Position numbers and translations under genes: made by a program
Shown here: piece after piece, positions 24,069 through 33,750 of the stretch
How the letters are laid out: each line of letters begins with the position of its first letter
How positions within the stretch are numbered: position 1 is the stretch's first letter
Notes under the pieces: generated by a model
What the model was told of the DNA's origin: nothing
Databases searched by the model: none
What the model saw: only the letters and a program-made list of their open reading frames with translations
Assembly (NCBI RefSeq): GCF_004118325.1
Contig: NZ_RDFA01000005.1
Location: 62,001-126,000, forward strand
Direction of reading: 5' to 3'
Length of the DNA stretch: 64,000 nucleotides
Source: Halorientalis pallida
GTDB lineage: Archaea > Halobacteriota > Halobacteria > Halobacteriales > Haloarculaceae

Positions 24069-25982
24069 TTAGGCTCCATCGCCCCCACCGGCGTCCCCTG
24101 CGCCAGTGCCGTTCGTCGTGCCTTGGACCCCACTGTTTTGAGGCGAACTGGTACCGGCTCCACCTTGCTGGGTTTGTTCACGGGTGTTCTTGGAGGTCGC
24201 CGCCTTCTTGACGTCATCCCGGGAAGCGGCCTGTTCATCGTCACTGTGCTTTTGCTTCGCCCGATCGTGGGCCATGACGGGTGCATAGCCACCCATTCCG
24301 TAGGCGCCTGCTCGGAGCGTGGCGGCTCCGGTTTTGGCGGTTGCCTTTCCGCCTTTCTTTCCGGCTTTCATGGACACCGCTGTCGCCGCTGCTGCCTTTT
24401 CAGCACTATGACTGCCCGTAGCTGCAATCTTGGAATTGGTCATCATCGTCTGATACCTATCGTCAAGATCGACGGTTTGCCATTCCCCACTACTGGTCAT
24501 ATACCGAACGTTCTTCGACTCAGGGATGTCGACCTCCCCATCGAATACTGGTTCGTCTCCAAGTATTCCACGCTCATGGGCCTCACTAAGATCCAAAGAG
24601 CCACTGTCGGCTTGATCTTCCAGCCACTCCGCGTTTTCCCTGTAGGACTGTGCAAGGTTACTCGGACGGCGGTTTTCGATACCCCTACGTGCTTTGCCGG
24701 CCTTATTTTTGATCGATTGAACTCTACTATTACCTGCTACTGCTGATTTCGCGCTTTCCTTCATGCCAGTGGCCTTCACTGCCGCGCCGTCGAAGTAACT
24801 CGGCGGCCGATCTTTCCCGGCACTCTGGACGTCACCATCCATCTGATCGCCGAGATTACCGTTGTCGATAGCTGCACGGGGTGTCCCGCCACTCGAGGAG
24901 CCGCCGTTACTCGATCCGGATTTCCGCCGTGATCCACTCCCGCCGTCGCCACCACCGCCAGAAGCGCTCACAGCGCCGGCAGCAGAGCCACCAGCGTCCG
25001 CACCGGCAACCGCACCCTTTCCAGCGGCTGCGCCGGCAGCCGCCCCACCGGCAGCCATGGCGGCTGTCGTCGCCATGCCGACAGCCTTCCCAATGCCCAT
25101 CGGCTGGCCAGCCCAGCTGATCGCTTTGAACACGATCGCGACGAGGACGAACGGGACCAGAACGACTAGCACCAGCTGTGTCCAGTATCGCGTCGCACCA
25201 CCACCAGCGCCAGCCTGGACAACGCCACCGGCCATGATGACCTTCATCGCCCGGAGCGCCACGGCAAGAAGCGGGCCTGCCAACAATGCGTATACTCCCA
25301 TCCGGCCGACCTTGGCAGAGAATTTGTGGATATGGACGCCAAAGCCCCAGTCGGGGTACCACATGACGGCCCAAATCGGCGCGCCGAGGAACACGATATA
25401 GACGATGTACGTTCGCAAGGCGAGCGCGAAAATCGACAGCGGCGTCGCGATCATCATCAGGACCGCCGCCTGGAAGTAGGCCGCGATCAGCGCCATCGAC
25501 CCGAACGTCGATTCGATGTTGAACTGGTTACTCCCCGGATTGAAATTCAGTTTAAACTGCTCCGGCGCGATCTGCATCGTCACTGCGTTCATCGCGTCAA
25601 CGCCGAGACCGATCAGCGGTTTCGAGAGCGCGATGATCAATACGACCGAGGCGATCCGAAACCCCTGGCGCCAGAGGTGTGCTTTCTGTCGGTCTGCCCA
25701 CGGCATGGACAGCAGGCCTACGACAATCATCAACGGGAACAGCGCCACGGCCAGTTTGAACGATGCTTGCCATGCGGCCACTGCCTTTGTGGAGGTGGCT
25801 GGGTTCACGATCTTCAGCAGCGGTGTGAGAGCAACCCCTGTCAGCTGGAAGAATCCCTCGAGGATCGATCTGATGAATCCCTGGAACGCCCCGAAGATCG
25901 CATCAGCGATATCGCCAGGCCCGGGAATCCCGACTAAGATGACGTAGTTGGCGGCGGTCACCAGCGGATTGGTCTCAATCAT
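24069..25982 (-). CDS. VirB6/TrbL-like polytopic channel protein
   Basis: Protein of 637 residues. The first 310 contain about seven hydrophobic helices (ALFPLMIVVGLLSMPW, IASVVLIIALSKPLIG, LIAAYFQAAVLMMIATPL, TQLVLVVLVPFVLVAIVF). Ala/Gly-rich stretches and a long hydrophilic tail of about 300 residues follow. This is the layout of VirB6/TrbL-type inner-membrane components of type IV secretion systems. Its start overlaps the VirB4 stop by 8 bases (ATGATTGA), so it is translationally coupled to it. Function is inferred from topology and neighbours. Confidence 0.7.
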   Translation of the reverse strand: MIETNPLVTAANYVILVGIPGPGDIADAIFGAFQGFIRSILEGFFQLTGVALTPLLKIVNPATSTKAVAAWQASFKLAVALFPLMIVVGLLSMPWADRQKAHLWRQGFRIASVVLIIALSKPLIGLGVDAMNAVTMQIAPEQFKLNFNPGSNQFNIESTFGSMALIAAYFQAAVLMMIATPLSIFALALRTYIVYIVFLGAPIWAVMWYPDWGFGVHIHKFSAKVGRMGVYALLAGPLLAVALRAMKVIMAGGVVQAGAGGGATRYWTQLVLVVLVPFVLVAIVFKAISWAGQPMGIGKAVGMATTAAMAAGGAAAGAAAGKGAVAGADAGGSAAGAVSASGGGGDGGSGSRRKSGSSNGGSSSGGTPRAAIDNGNLGDQMDGDVQSAGKDRPPSYFDGAAVKATGMKESAKSAVAGNSRVQSIKNKAGKARRGIENRRPSNLAQSYRENAEWLEDQADSGSLDLSEAHERGILGDEPVFDGEVDIPESKNVRYMTSSGEWQTVDLDDRYQTMMTNSKIAATGSHSAEKAAAATAVSMKAGKKGGKATAKTGAATLRAGAYGMGGYAPVMAHDRAKQKHSDDEQAASRDDVKKAATSKNTREQTQQGGAGTSSPQNSGVQGTTNGTGAGDAGGGDGA

Positions 25983-28671
25983 CGCTCTCGCCCCCTTGGG
26001 TCTGCGATTCCAGATTTGCAGGCATCACATCAGCCTCGTCAGGTGACTCCGGCTCTGGATCAATCCCGTCCAACAGTGCATCGTCGTCGACGGCCGACTG
26101 TGGCTGTACCGAGCCGGGATATCCGTTGTTCTCCATCCACCGCCGATCGCGTTCGCTGAGCATCCCCTCGTTCTGGAGGTACGTCCACGGGTCGCGGTCG
26201 TCGTCGAGGATGTGGTGTTCGAACTCGCCGGAGTAGACGTCCAGCCACCGACGCCCGTGCTGGGATGTACTCAGCAGACATTCCGAGTAGTCGGCGTCCT
26301 CGCCACGAGTAGCGCGCTGAATATCACGCACCTCGTCTTCGGAGAGCTCGAAGTAGTCGACGACCTCCGGGCCGACGTTCTCCTGATAGAACAGCTGCTT
26401 CACGTCGCAGTTGTCATAGATCTCCCTCGTGGCGTCGTTTTTCAGGAACTCCTCGGCGGTTTGGCTGATGAGCGTCAGGCCGGCGGCAAAGTGACGGCTA
26501 TGCCGGATGAACAGGTTGATCAGATCCCGCGCACCGTCCCGGCGGAGCAGATAGTGCGCTTCCTCGAAGGTCACGTCAGTCTTCTTCTCCGACCGGCGAG
26601 CCTCGTCGTAGGCCCAGTTGAGCATCGCGTGCATGATGATCGGCATCTCGCCCGTGTCTGCGAACGAACTCATGTCGAACACGACGAGGTCGTCCTCAAG
26701 GTCGATGTTGCTCGGGCCGTTGAGGTTGCTGTTGATGTTCCACTGCTTGAGCGATTCGAGTTTCGGCTCCAGTTGCCGAGCGATGGTCTGATAGCGCTCC
26801 GGCGGCGTCTGGAGGTTCGTCACTGCATCCAGCACCTCGCTCTCGACATCGTCGGCGTCGGTGTCGACCGTCAGCCCATCATCGTCGTACGTGACACCGA
26901 GTCTGTCCGGGATAGTCTCACTGAGTTCTTCGTCGGAAAGGCCACCGTTTGCGATGATCCCAACGCCTTCGATCACGTCGTCGATGATCGGGCTCTCCCG
27001 GTCGAACGTCTCGGGATCCGGCGTGATGCCTTTCTTGAGGTAGGCGTAGTAGATTGCATTCGAGATGACCCCCTCGTCGCCAGATGTCATCCCGTCGGTG
27101 TCTTTCTCGTCCAGATACGTGCCGAACAGTCTGACGACGTTCCGGAGTTTCAGCTTGAACACACTCTCCTGTGTGGTTGCATCGTGAGCGGCCGCGTCGA
27201 TATCGAGCGGGTTGATCCGGTAGTCGCCACCGAACTTGATCACCGTGCCACCCAGCTGTTCCACGAAGTCGACGAAGTCATCGCCGAGCGGGTCGAAGAT
27301 GATCGTCTTGAGGTCGTCGTCGACGAGAACTCGCCGCCAGAGCGCCATCTTTGTCGCGTAAGTCTTCCCCGATCCGACCTTGCCGCTGATAGCTTTCGAA
27401 TGGCCCGATAGCCCGTACCGATTGATGATCACTGGGCGGTTCGTGTTGTCGAAGCCCAGCAGGATCCCGTTCTCGTCGTCGACGGCCGGCTCGACGAAAT
27501 TGAAACACTGCGTCAGTGCCTCCAGTTGGACTGTGTTGTGGTTCTCGATCTTTGGGCTGGCCAGCGGTGCGACCGACGCCTGGGCGGCGTCCTGTTCGGC
27601 CTGAATCGGGGTCAAATCAAGCCCTTGCTGGCGGGCGCGGCGCTGGATCCGCTTGCTCGCTTCCTGCATCTCTTCGAGGGTCTGCCCACGGATTTCCACA
27701 AAGACCGAGACGTCGAAGAGCTTGGTCGTCCCCTGAACGAGTTCTCCGAGGAGACGGTCGAGTTCCTCGGCCTCGTGCTCTTGTTCGTGCGTGTCCGTGC
27801 GGTTGCGACGTTTCTTCCGCTGGATCGCGCTTTTCATCTGAGTCAGCCGCTTCTGGAGCCGCGATTTCACGTCCTCCGTCTCCCGTGGGTTGATCTGCAT
27901 CGACAGGCGCACGTCCTCTGACGCGAGTGTCAGCGGCAAGAGCCACCCCGATGAGAGGAACCGTGGGAGCGACGACGCGGTGAGGATCTGGTAGAAGTCT
28001 CCATCTCGGGAGTGCCAGTTCGCCTCCTCGTCGATGACCTCTGGCGCGAGAACTGACCGATCGATCCGGCCTTTCTCTTCGGCGGTAGTGAACGGCGTGG
28101 CCAGCGTCGTCTCGTCCGTCGACGCCAGTTGATAGGCGGCTTTCTCGATGGCGTCCTTGTCAGGCTCCTGGCCGACGGCCTCGAGATACTCGATGGCCTC
28201 CTGCATCTCCTCGCCGGAGAGGTCGTCGATAGGGATACGACCCTCCTCGTCGTCCAGATCCTCCTCACCGCCGGGAGTCGGGAGTCGGTCGGTGAGCGAC
28301 GATGTCTCCTGATCTAGGTCGGGCTCTGCTGAGTTCTCATTCGGGCTCCGCCAAGGGAGAACGACCTCGACGAACAGCGGTGTTCGCCAGACCAGTGCAG
28401 CGACGATACACGCCGAGACGACCGCAGCGATCGCACCGGCGAACAGTCCAGCGCGATACGCAGGCCAGGAGGCGGTAATCATACGGGCGCCTGCATAGCG
28501 CTGGATGACGATGCCGCTGATGCCGACTACCATCCCGGCAACGCCAGCGCGGACTTTCGAGTGGCGGTACTGCCAGCTGGTCACGGCGACCATCAGCGCT
28601 GCGATGAGCGCATTGGCAGCGACACCGAGGGCAATCAGTTCCGGTCGTGAGAGGGAATATGGACCAATCAT
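25975..28671 (-). CDS. VirB4-like transfer ATPase (membrane N-terminus plus motor)
   Basis: Protein of about 898 residues. Three hydrophobic helices lie in the first 105 residues, followed by an acidic linker, a VirB4 middle region with a basic coiled helix, and the motor. Walker A is KVGSGKTYATK near residue 435; Walker B is followed by VTFEEAHYLL. The final 150 residues match TraC/VirB4 helical ends. It would power pilus biogenesis and DNA transfer. It starts either at GTG 28680, overlapping the TGA of the preceding gene, or at ATG 28671. The usual VirB4 N-terminal domain appears to be on the preceding gene, so the two together would make one VirB4. Confidence 0.82.
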   Translation of the reverse strand: MIGPYSLSRPELIALGVAANALIAALMVAVTSWQYRHSKVRAGVAGMVVGISGIVIQRYAGARMITASWPAYRAGLFAGAIAAVVSACIVAALVWRTPLFVEVVLPWRSPNENSAEPDLDQETSSLTDRLPTPGGEEDLDDEEGRIPIDDLSGEEMQEAIEYLEAVGQEPDKDAIEKAAYQLASTDETTLATPFTTAEEKGRIDRSVLAPEVIDEEANWHSRDGDFYQILTASSLPRFLSSGWLLPLTLASEDVRLSMQINPRETEDVKSRLQKRLTQMKSAIQRKKRRNRTDTHEQEHEAEELDRLLGELVQGTTKLFDVSVFVEIRGQTLEEMQEASKRIQRRARQQGLDLTPIQAEQDAAQASVAPLASPKIENHNTVQLEALTQCFNFVEPAVDDENGILLGFDNTNRPVIINRYGLSGHSKAISGKVGSGKTYATKMALWRRVLVDDDLKTIIFDPLGDDFVDFVEQLGGTVIKFGGDYRINPLDIDAAAHDATTQESVFKLKLRNVVRLFGTYLDEKDTDGMTSGDEGVISNAIYYAYLKKGITPDPETFDRESPIIDDVIEGVGIIANGGLSDEELSETIPDRLGVTYDDDGLTVDTDADDVESEVLDAVTNLQTPPERYQTIARQLEPKLESLKQWNINSNLNGPSNIDLEDDLVVFDMSSFADTGEMPIIMHAMLNWAYDEARRSEKKTDVTFEEAHYLLRRDGARDLINLFIRHSRHFAAGLTLISQTAEEFLKNDATREIYDNCDVKQLFYQENVGPEVVDYFELSEDEVRDIQRATRGEDADYSECLLSTSQHGRRWLDVYSGEFEHHILDDDRDPWTYLQNEGMLSERDRRWMENNGYPGSVQPQSAVDDDALLDGIDPEPESPDEADVMPANLESQTQGGESDD

Positions 28672-28676
28672 CGTGA

Positions 28677-29798
28677 TCACTCGCTGGGCTGGTGGGTGTT
28701 GACCTGATTCGGTCGCTGCGCCCCGTCTTTCTCGACGTCCTCTGGCGGGGCGTGTTCAGTGAGCCAGCCATGATCTAGATTCTCCGGTGGCTCGTCACCC
28801 TTGTAGTAGTAATAGAGAATTTGCTTGATCTCGTTGGGGTCGTCTCGAATCTCCGGATCGACACCCGTTGGCGGGAGTGACGACGCCATGTTCTCTGCGC
28901 GCGAGCGGACCTCGCGAGCCAGCATATCGTGGTCAATTTCCTCTTCATCCCCGGCCGGTCGTAAGCGACTCAGGAACCCACCGTCATCTTCGTCGGTGTC
29001 CTCAGCCATCGATTTCTTGACGGTGACGACGATGAAGTGCTGGCGGTCGCGAATATCCGCCATGGAGACGACGTTGTCGATCCAGTGGCGATGCTGTGCC
29101 CGTCCATGACTCATCAGCGGGTGTTCGTCGGGGTCGCGCGTCCGGTTGGCTTCTTCAAGGCGGTGGGTGTACTCGGAAGCGTCGTACGGCGTCGGCAGCG
29201 TGAGAATCTGGAAGGTTGACTGGGTGCCCATCAAGATGTCACTCCACGCTTCCAGGACTGCTTCTTTCTGGTCGTTGTCGAGAATGAGCCATGGGCGGGG
29301 GCCGATCTCGATAATCATTGAGACACTGTCCTCGGTGACGATCACACCGTCGTCGCGGATGTACTCGAAGTCGAGATGGTCAGCAGTGTCGTCACTGCCG
29401 AGAAGGCGTTCGACCTGGGTTTCCTCCTCTGGCGTGTCGTCGCCTTCGGTGCGGGTTTTCTCCTCGTCGGTCGAGTGGAAGTAGCTTTCGTAGGTCACAG
29501 TATTCGCTTCAGGGTGGGTCGGTTGCCAGTGATACGTTGCATCGGTATAGCGGATTTTGCACATGCCGAGGAGCCATCGGTGCGGACGCTGGCAGGCAGG
29601 GGTTTTCACGAACACCAGGCCGCCGATGACGAACCCGGCGATGCCGAGCGGGCCATAGAACTGGACCGGGAGATTCAGCAGTAGGGTTGCGGTTGCTGGC
29701 GCAATCGGAATCGCGAAGGATTGGAATAGTCGCTTGACGCTGAAGCCGCGAAATTTGCTCGTGAGGAGACTATCTGCAACTGGAACGCGTTCAGGCAT
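28677..29798 (-). CDS. VirB3-VirB4 N-terminal-like protein
   Basis: Protein of 373 residues. An N-terminal pair of hydrophobic helices (LFQSFAIPIAPATATLLL, GPLGIAGFVIGGLVFV) resembles VirB3/PrgI. An acidic linker follows, then an alpha/beta region (LDFEYIRDDGVIVTEDSVSM, STFQILTLPTPYDASEY) like the N-terminal CagE/TrbE domain of VirB4. There is no Walker motif. It is translationally coupled to the next gene, which has the motor. VirB3-VirB4 fusions are known in bacteria; here the break falls within VirB4. Confidence 0.65.
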   Translation of the reverse strand: MPERVPVADSLLTSKFRGFSVKRLFQSFAIPIAPATATLLLNLPVQFYGPLGIAGFVIGGLVFVKTPACQRPHRWLLGMCKIRYTDATYHWQPTHPEANTVTYESYFHSTDEEKTRTEGDDTPEEETQVERLLGSDDTADHLDFEYIRDDGVIVTEDSVSMIIEIGPRPWLILDNDQKEAVLEAWSDILMGTQSTFQILTLPTPYDASEYTHRLEEANRTRDPDEHPLMSHGRAQHRHWIDNVVSMADIRDRQHFIVVTVKKSMAEDTDEDDGGFLSRLRPAGDEEEIDHDMLAREVRSRAENMASSLPPTGVDPEIRDDPNEIKQILYYYYKGDEPPENLDHGWLTEHAPPEDVEKDGAQRPNQVNTHQPSE

Positions 29799-30028
29799 TG
29801 TCGCTGGTCATAGATTGAGTTGTGAACTGGTTTCGCGCGATCGGTAGACCTGCTCACGGCGTGGACAGCAGTCGTCGGGCGGCGAGTTGTGGCGCTGTCG
29901 CTCCGTTCGCAGTCGTGCGGTGTACGGAGTTGACTGCCGAATGTGGTATCTCCACTACAGGTTTCAGACCCACCCTACTTTTATTTTTCTCTCTGAATGG
30001 ACGTGTATCCAACTGTTAGCTGTATGGA

Positions 30029-30565
30029 TCACAGCAGCGAGGGAAAGACAGCAGGCAGAAAGGCGAGTATGATCCCGCTCATCGAGCCGAGGATGAGTCC
30101 CACACCGGTCTTGAGACTGGTACGCGCACTTTGGCTGACTCTGCCCGTCGACGGTGAGATACCGTAGAGTGCAGCACCCCAGGCGATGAGTGCTTGCCCA
30201 GCGATGGCGGCGACCTTCGAGAGAACATCCGCCGCCTGGTAGAGCGACTGATCGGCCCCTTGGCTAGCAACCTGCGTCCCGCGGATGCCAGGAGCGAACA
30301 TCGCCTGTGATGTCGACGGGATCGGCCCCGAACCGGCGACGATGAAGCCAAGGACCGCGTAAACCGTCCCCAGCGCAAAGTACACGACAAGCGCGCCAGC
30401 ACCGCCACAGAGTATTCCTAACCCTCGACGGCGCCGTCGGGTGTTTGTTCCTGTTCCCCAGTAGATCGCACCGGCAATGAGTGTGATAACGGCGAGGTAT
30501 CGGCTCGAAACAAGGACAAGGGAAGCGAATCGGCTGATCGACTCGACCATGGCGCTGCCGACCAT
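30029..30565 (-). CDS. Four-helix membrane protein of the transfer cluster
   Basis: Protein of 178 residues with four hydrophobic helices (YLAVITLIAGAIYWG, GGAGALVVYFALGTVYAVL, VAAIAGQALIAWGAALYG, GVGLILGSMSGIILAFLP) and a basic RRRRR loop after the first. This topology resembles a doubled version of the two-helix pilin gene at 20279, or a small channel protein. It lies 230 bases ahead of the VirB3-like gene; the gap holds no gene. Role in transfer is inferred from position only. Confidence 0.55.
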   Translation of the reverse strand: MVGSAMVESISRFASLVLVSSRYLAVITLIAGAIYWGTGTNTRRRRRGLGILCGGAGALVVYFALGTVYAVLGFIVAGSGPIPSTSQAMFAPGIRGTQVASQGADQSLYQAADVLSKVAAIAGQALIAWGAALYGISPSTGRVSQSARTSLKTGVGLILGSMSGIILAFLPAVFPSLL

Positions 30566-30759
30566 CGATATGGATAGTTCAAATGGGTGGGTTACAAGAC
30601 TTCCGTCTACTACTCCAACAAATCTTGAAGCCAGGAGGCATATTCTGTTTCAACAGATGAAATTGGTCTAGCCTATTTTTTGGCCAGCCTAGACACCATA
30701 CTGAAGGTTTTCTCGTAGCTTCATATATGATTTTCTAATTTGATTACAAGGAATCACTT

Positions 30760-31170
30760 TCAGCTATTCTTGCTGGGACTCACTGGGGAGATGTATTGAC
30801 TTCGGACTGTATCCCCCTCGCGCCACTGCAAATAGTAGTAGTCGTTGCCGTTGATCGTTTTGGTGGTGATCGTCCCTTTCGTAGAGGCGATTCCAGCTTT
30901 GTCGATAGCTTCCTCCTTGACCTCTTCCCAGTCATCTTCGTCCCATTCGTCGGGTACGTCATCTGGCTCCTGCTCAGCTTGTTCGGATACCTCTTGATCA
31001 GCCTGTCGCTCTTTCCAACCGGCGAGGGAGAGTGCGTAATTCGACACGAGGCGAAGCCGGTCAGGATCCTGCCGTTCGATCGCATCGATTAGATAGGCTG
31101 GCAGTTCGTCGGGTGCTGCTGGCGGTGTGTCGAGATTGCCAGTGAGATCGTCGGAATTGTCGTCGGACAT
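30760..31170 (-). CDS. DUF6788-like small protein next to the integrase
   Basis: Protein of 136 residues: a disordered acidic start, a helix (LPAYLIDAIERQDPDRLR), a very acidic stretch, and a C-terminal beta motif NGNDYYYLQWREGDTVRSQY typical of small proteins found beside recombinases and plasmid genes (DUF6788-like). The beta hairpin could bind DNA. The dyad TAACCAAC/GTTGGTTA lies 18-55 bases upstream of its start and may control it. An excisionase-like role is possible but is an inference from position. Confidence 0.5.
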   Translation of the reverse strand: MSDDNSDDLTGNLDTPPAAPDELPAYLIDAIERQDPDRLRLVSNYALSLAGWKERQADQEVSEQAEQEPDDVPDEWDEDDWEEVKEEAIDKAGIASTKGTITTKTINGNDYYYLQWREGDTVRSQYISPVSPSKNS

Positions 31171-31188
31171 GGGTCGTGGATCGTGTCT

Positions 31189-31225
31189 TAACCAACGCTC
31201 GAATTCGTATTAGATGTGTTGGTTA
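31189..31225. repeat. Dyad TAACCAAC / GTTGGTTA near integrase
   Basis: Inverted repeat (31189-31196 and 31218-31225) with 21 bases between, including the palindrome GAATTC. It repeats the dyad at 5766-5827 with a different spacing. It lies between the integrase stop and the start of the small gene at 30760-31170. Confidence 0.5.
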
Positions 31226-31286
31226 GGTTTGACTCTCATCAGACTTCTCGACAGTAGCCTGGAGTTCGTTGATCTCTCTTGGTCAG

Positions 31287-32681
31287 TCAGTATGTGCTGA
31301 ATACTGTCGCCAGCTGCTCACGCATCGAATCACGCCGTATTTCTCGCAGTGTATCGGCTTCGAGGTAGTTCTGTTTCAGCACGTCGACGGACGCTGATCC
31401 CTGCGCGGCGGCAACCTCGTCGAGCCACTCGTCGGCGTCGTTCATCACGGCTGTGTACGCATTATACCAGTAGCGCCGGCAGTACTTCGGTGTAATCGTG
31501 CTACCGTCGATTTCGACGTCTGCCCGCTTGGCCACCGTCTGGAATCGATTGTAGACCGTTGTCCCAGAGATGTGGCCGCTCTCGGACCGCGTCGAGGGGA
31601 ACAGATAGCCGGACGTGTGGTCGGTCCATTCCTCGGTCACGGCCGCCAAGCGTTCCCGAACTACGTCGTCTCCATAGAGGAGTGCCACCGTCCCCGGCCC
31701 ATTCTTTCGCTGCCCGAACTCAATGTACGGTCCCGGTGCATCAGCAGGATCGAGCGTGAACTGTCGGCGATGGAGTGCGGCCACCTCGCCCCTTCGAAGT
31801 CCCCATGCGCCAAGGGCGACTAGTAACAGCCGTTCCTCGAGGGTTTCGGTCGCACGTGCGAGCTCGCGCATCTGTTCATCTGACGGCGCCGTGGTTTCCT
31901 TGCTGTCGGCACTGGTCCAGCCATACCGGTTCGCGAACCCGTCAACCGGGTTGAACGCTGCCCGGCCGGTATTCACAAGATAATCGTACCATGACGAGAT
32001 AGTTCGGTGGTACTTGTGGCGGGTCTGTGTCGTTTCAAGCCGGTCCTGTAGCTGGTCATAGACCGTTTCCACCATGTCGTTGGCGTCGCGACGTTGATTC
32101 TCGTCCTGGACCGCAGCCAGTAAATCGTCACCCCACTCGTCGACATAGATCTCGACGTAGGTTTTGAGCCGCGAGTACAGCGTCCGCACGGTGTTCTCGG
32201 ATTCGATGGATTCACTCCGGTCGCGTTTCTCGGCGAGCCAGGCGTTCAGTCGCTCACGGGTCGCGTCGTTCTCAGTCGGCCACTCTGCCCTGTCGTCCGC
32301 CGCGTCAGGGTCAACGCCGACGTGTTCGGTGCAAAACCGGCGGAGCGTCGTGTCGTGATACTCGCGCAGGGCATACTCGAGATTCCGGTGGCCCTGGTCG
32401 ACGAGCCATTGGCGAGTTGGGACGGTTGTTTCGGGGTCATACCCCTCAGCGGCCAACCGCGGCCAGATGACGGCTCGGTATCCGACCAGTAGTTCCTCGA
32501 AAGAGAGATTCGACCATTTCTCCCGGCCCTCACGGAGCCGCACAGCCAGTTCTTCGGGATCCCCCTCTGCTGGGTGCATCTTGCCTGTGGAGTGGGTTAG
32601 ATCGTTAGAGTCTCCGGGGTTCGCGTCGGAATCTCGAGGGAAAACAGTGGCTGTCTCCGATTCTGAATCTGAGTCGTCCAT
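31287..32681 (-). CDS. Tyrosine recombinase/integrase
   Basis: Site-specific recombinase of 464 residues. A long N-terminal SAM-like core-binding region (residues about 50-250) leads to the catalytic domain. The visible active-site elements are WGLRRGEVAALHR (first arginine), ITPKYCRRYWYNAY (the box II region, with Lys/Arg where H-x-x-R is usual) and the nucleophile in LKQNYLEAD. The domain order and C-terminal tail fit haloarchaeal phage- and plasmid-type integrases. It probably inserts and excises the element read on this strand; the dyads at 5.8 and 31.2 kb are possible binding sites. It is transcribed toward the transfer cluster. Confidence 0.88.
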   Translation of the reverse strand: MDDSDSESETATVFPRDSDANPGDSNDLTHSTGKMHPAEGDPEELAVRLREGREKWSNLSFEELLVGYRAVIWPRLAAEGYDPETTVPTRQWLVDQGHRNLEYALREYHDTTLRRFCTEHVGVDPDAADDRAEWPTENDATRERLNAWLAEKRDRSESIESENTVRTLYSRLKTYVEIYVDEWGDDLLAAVQDENQRRDANDMVETVYDQLQDRLETTQTRHKYHRTISSWYDYLVNTGRAAFNPVDGFANRYGWTSADSKETTAPSDEQMRELARATETLEERLLLVALGAWGLRRGEVAALHRRQFTLDPADAPGPYIEFGQRKNGPGTVALLYGDDVVRERLAAVTEEWTDHTSGYLFPSTRSESGHISGTTVYNRFQTVAKRADVEIDGSTITPKYCRRYWYNAYTAVMNDADEWLDEVAAAQGSASVDVLKQNYLEADTLREIRRDSMREQLATVFSTY

Positions 32682-32893
32682 ATTCGGCCTATTGAGTCCA
32701 ACGGTTTCTTATCTGGTAGTTCTTGCGGCTGTTGCGTCCGTGGTGAGACACGGCAAATGTCGAATATACACCCTGAATATTACCTGTGAGAATAAAGCAT
32801 ATGTCGCTATATTCTTTTAGCGCCGGCCGATACGGTTGGATGTTGTATTTCGGACGTGTTTGCCAGCGGCTGGGCATTCAGTAATACCGACAC

Positions 32894-33484
32894 TCACAGG
32901 TCTTCGTTAGGATGGTCAACATCGACCTCGTCGGCAGGGCCGGCAACCCACTCGACGGGAATGAGTTTCGTGTCCCGGCCAGTTTTAATTTCGACCTTTC
33001 CATGGACTGGGTCCCTGTTCTGCTTTCTAATCGGCGGAACATCCTCGACGACTCCTTCTGTCGTGTGCCCGTAGACCGCGCTGTCAGGCCCATCGACGTA
33101 GTATGCAATCAGATCACCGGGGGCGACTGAGACATCTGATTCGGGGACGACCGTCTCCGTCGAGGGAGGGGCTCGCGTCACCTGCTCTTCGACAGGTGAG
33201 CTCTCGCTGTCCGCAGCTGTACCTCTTCGCGCGGGGTCGATCTTCTGGATCTCAAAGCCCTGGATCGCTGCGACATCATCGCGACCGTCGACCCAGTCGG
33301 TCAGCGTCTGCTCAATCCACTCGACGGTCAGGTCGCCCCGACTCTCAATGTCAAGTTCCCACCGCTCGTGTTGTTGCCGACCAGCGGGGTCCTGAAAAGT
33401 CGCGAACATATTGAACCGCGCTTCCGCATCTGCGGCGACCACCTCCACCGAGAGAGTGTCCCCATCTACCGTAATTTTCGCCAT
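32894..33484 (-). CDS. Hypothetical protein, two beta-rich domains
   Basis: Protein of about 196 residues. The start at 33484 (MAKITVDGDTL) is preferred to 33592, since the extra residues are cysteine-containing and unlike the rest. Residues 1-95 form an alpha/beta domain (LSVEVVAADAEARFNMFATF, GDLTVEWIEQTLTDWVDG). A linker is followed by a small barrel-like domain (VAPGDLIAYYVDGPDSAVYG, KVEIKTGRDTKLIPVEWV). The second domain has the feel of an SH3-like or KOW-like fold. It lies between the integrase and the par iterons. Function not assignable. Confidence 0.55.
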   Translation of the reverse strand: MAKITVDGDTLSVEVVAADAEARFNMFATFQDPAGRQQHERWELDIESRGDLTVEWIEQTLTDWVDGRDDVAAIQGFEIQKIDPARRGTAADSESSPVEEQVTRAPPSTETVVPESDVSVAPGDLIAYYVDGPDSAVYGHTTEGVVEDVPPIRKQNRDPVHGKVEIKTGRDTKLIPVEWVAGPADEVDVDHPNEDL

Positions 33485-33750
33485 GAACTGAGGCATTAGC
33501 CCAATCGATAAAAAAACCGGCCCGTCCCCACAGACATGACTACTTAGTTTGTACGGCCGACACCCCCTGAGAGGGTATGCTTCGGCTCGCAACGTTTAGG
33601 ATCCCCTGCACCGCTACAAATCCTGATCAAGCACAGTTATTTCACTCACTCAGTCTCACTGGACTACCGATCCGATACCGGACTGCGGACAACAATAGAT
33701 GTAGGCGGGGAGAGATTTAGTGGTCCGTTACGACTCGCTGCCCCTCACTC

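Noticed and set aside
5766-31225. attL/attR pair bounding the element
   Set aside because: The repeats are dyads with different spacings (42 and 21 bases), not a shared direct-repeat core, and the integrase lies outside the second one; kept only as a finding.
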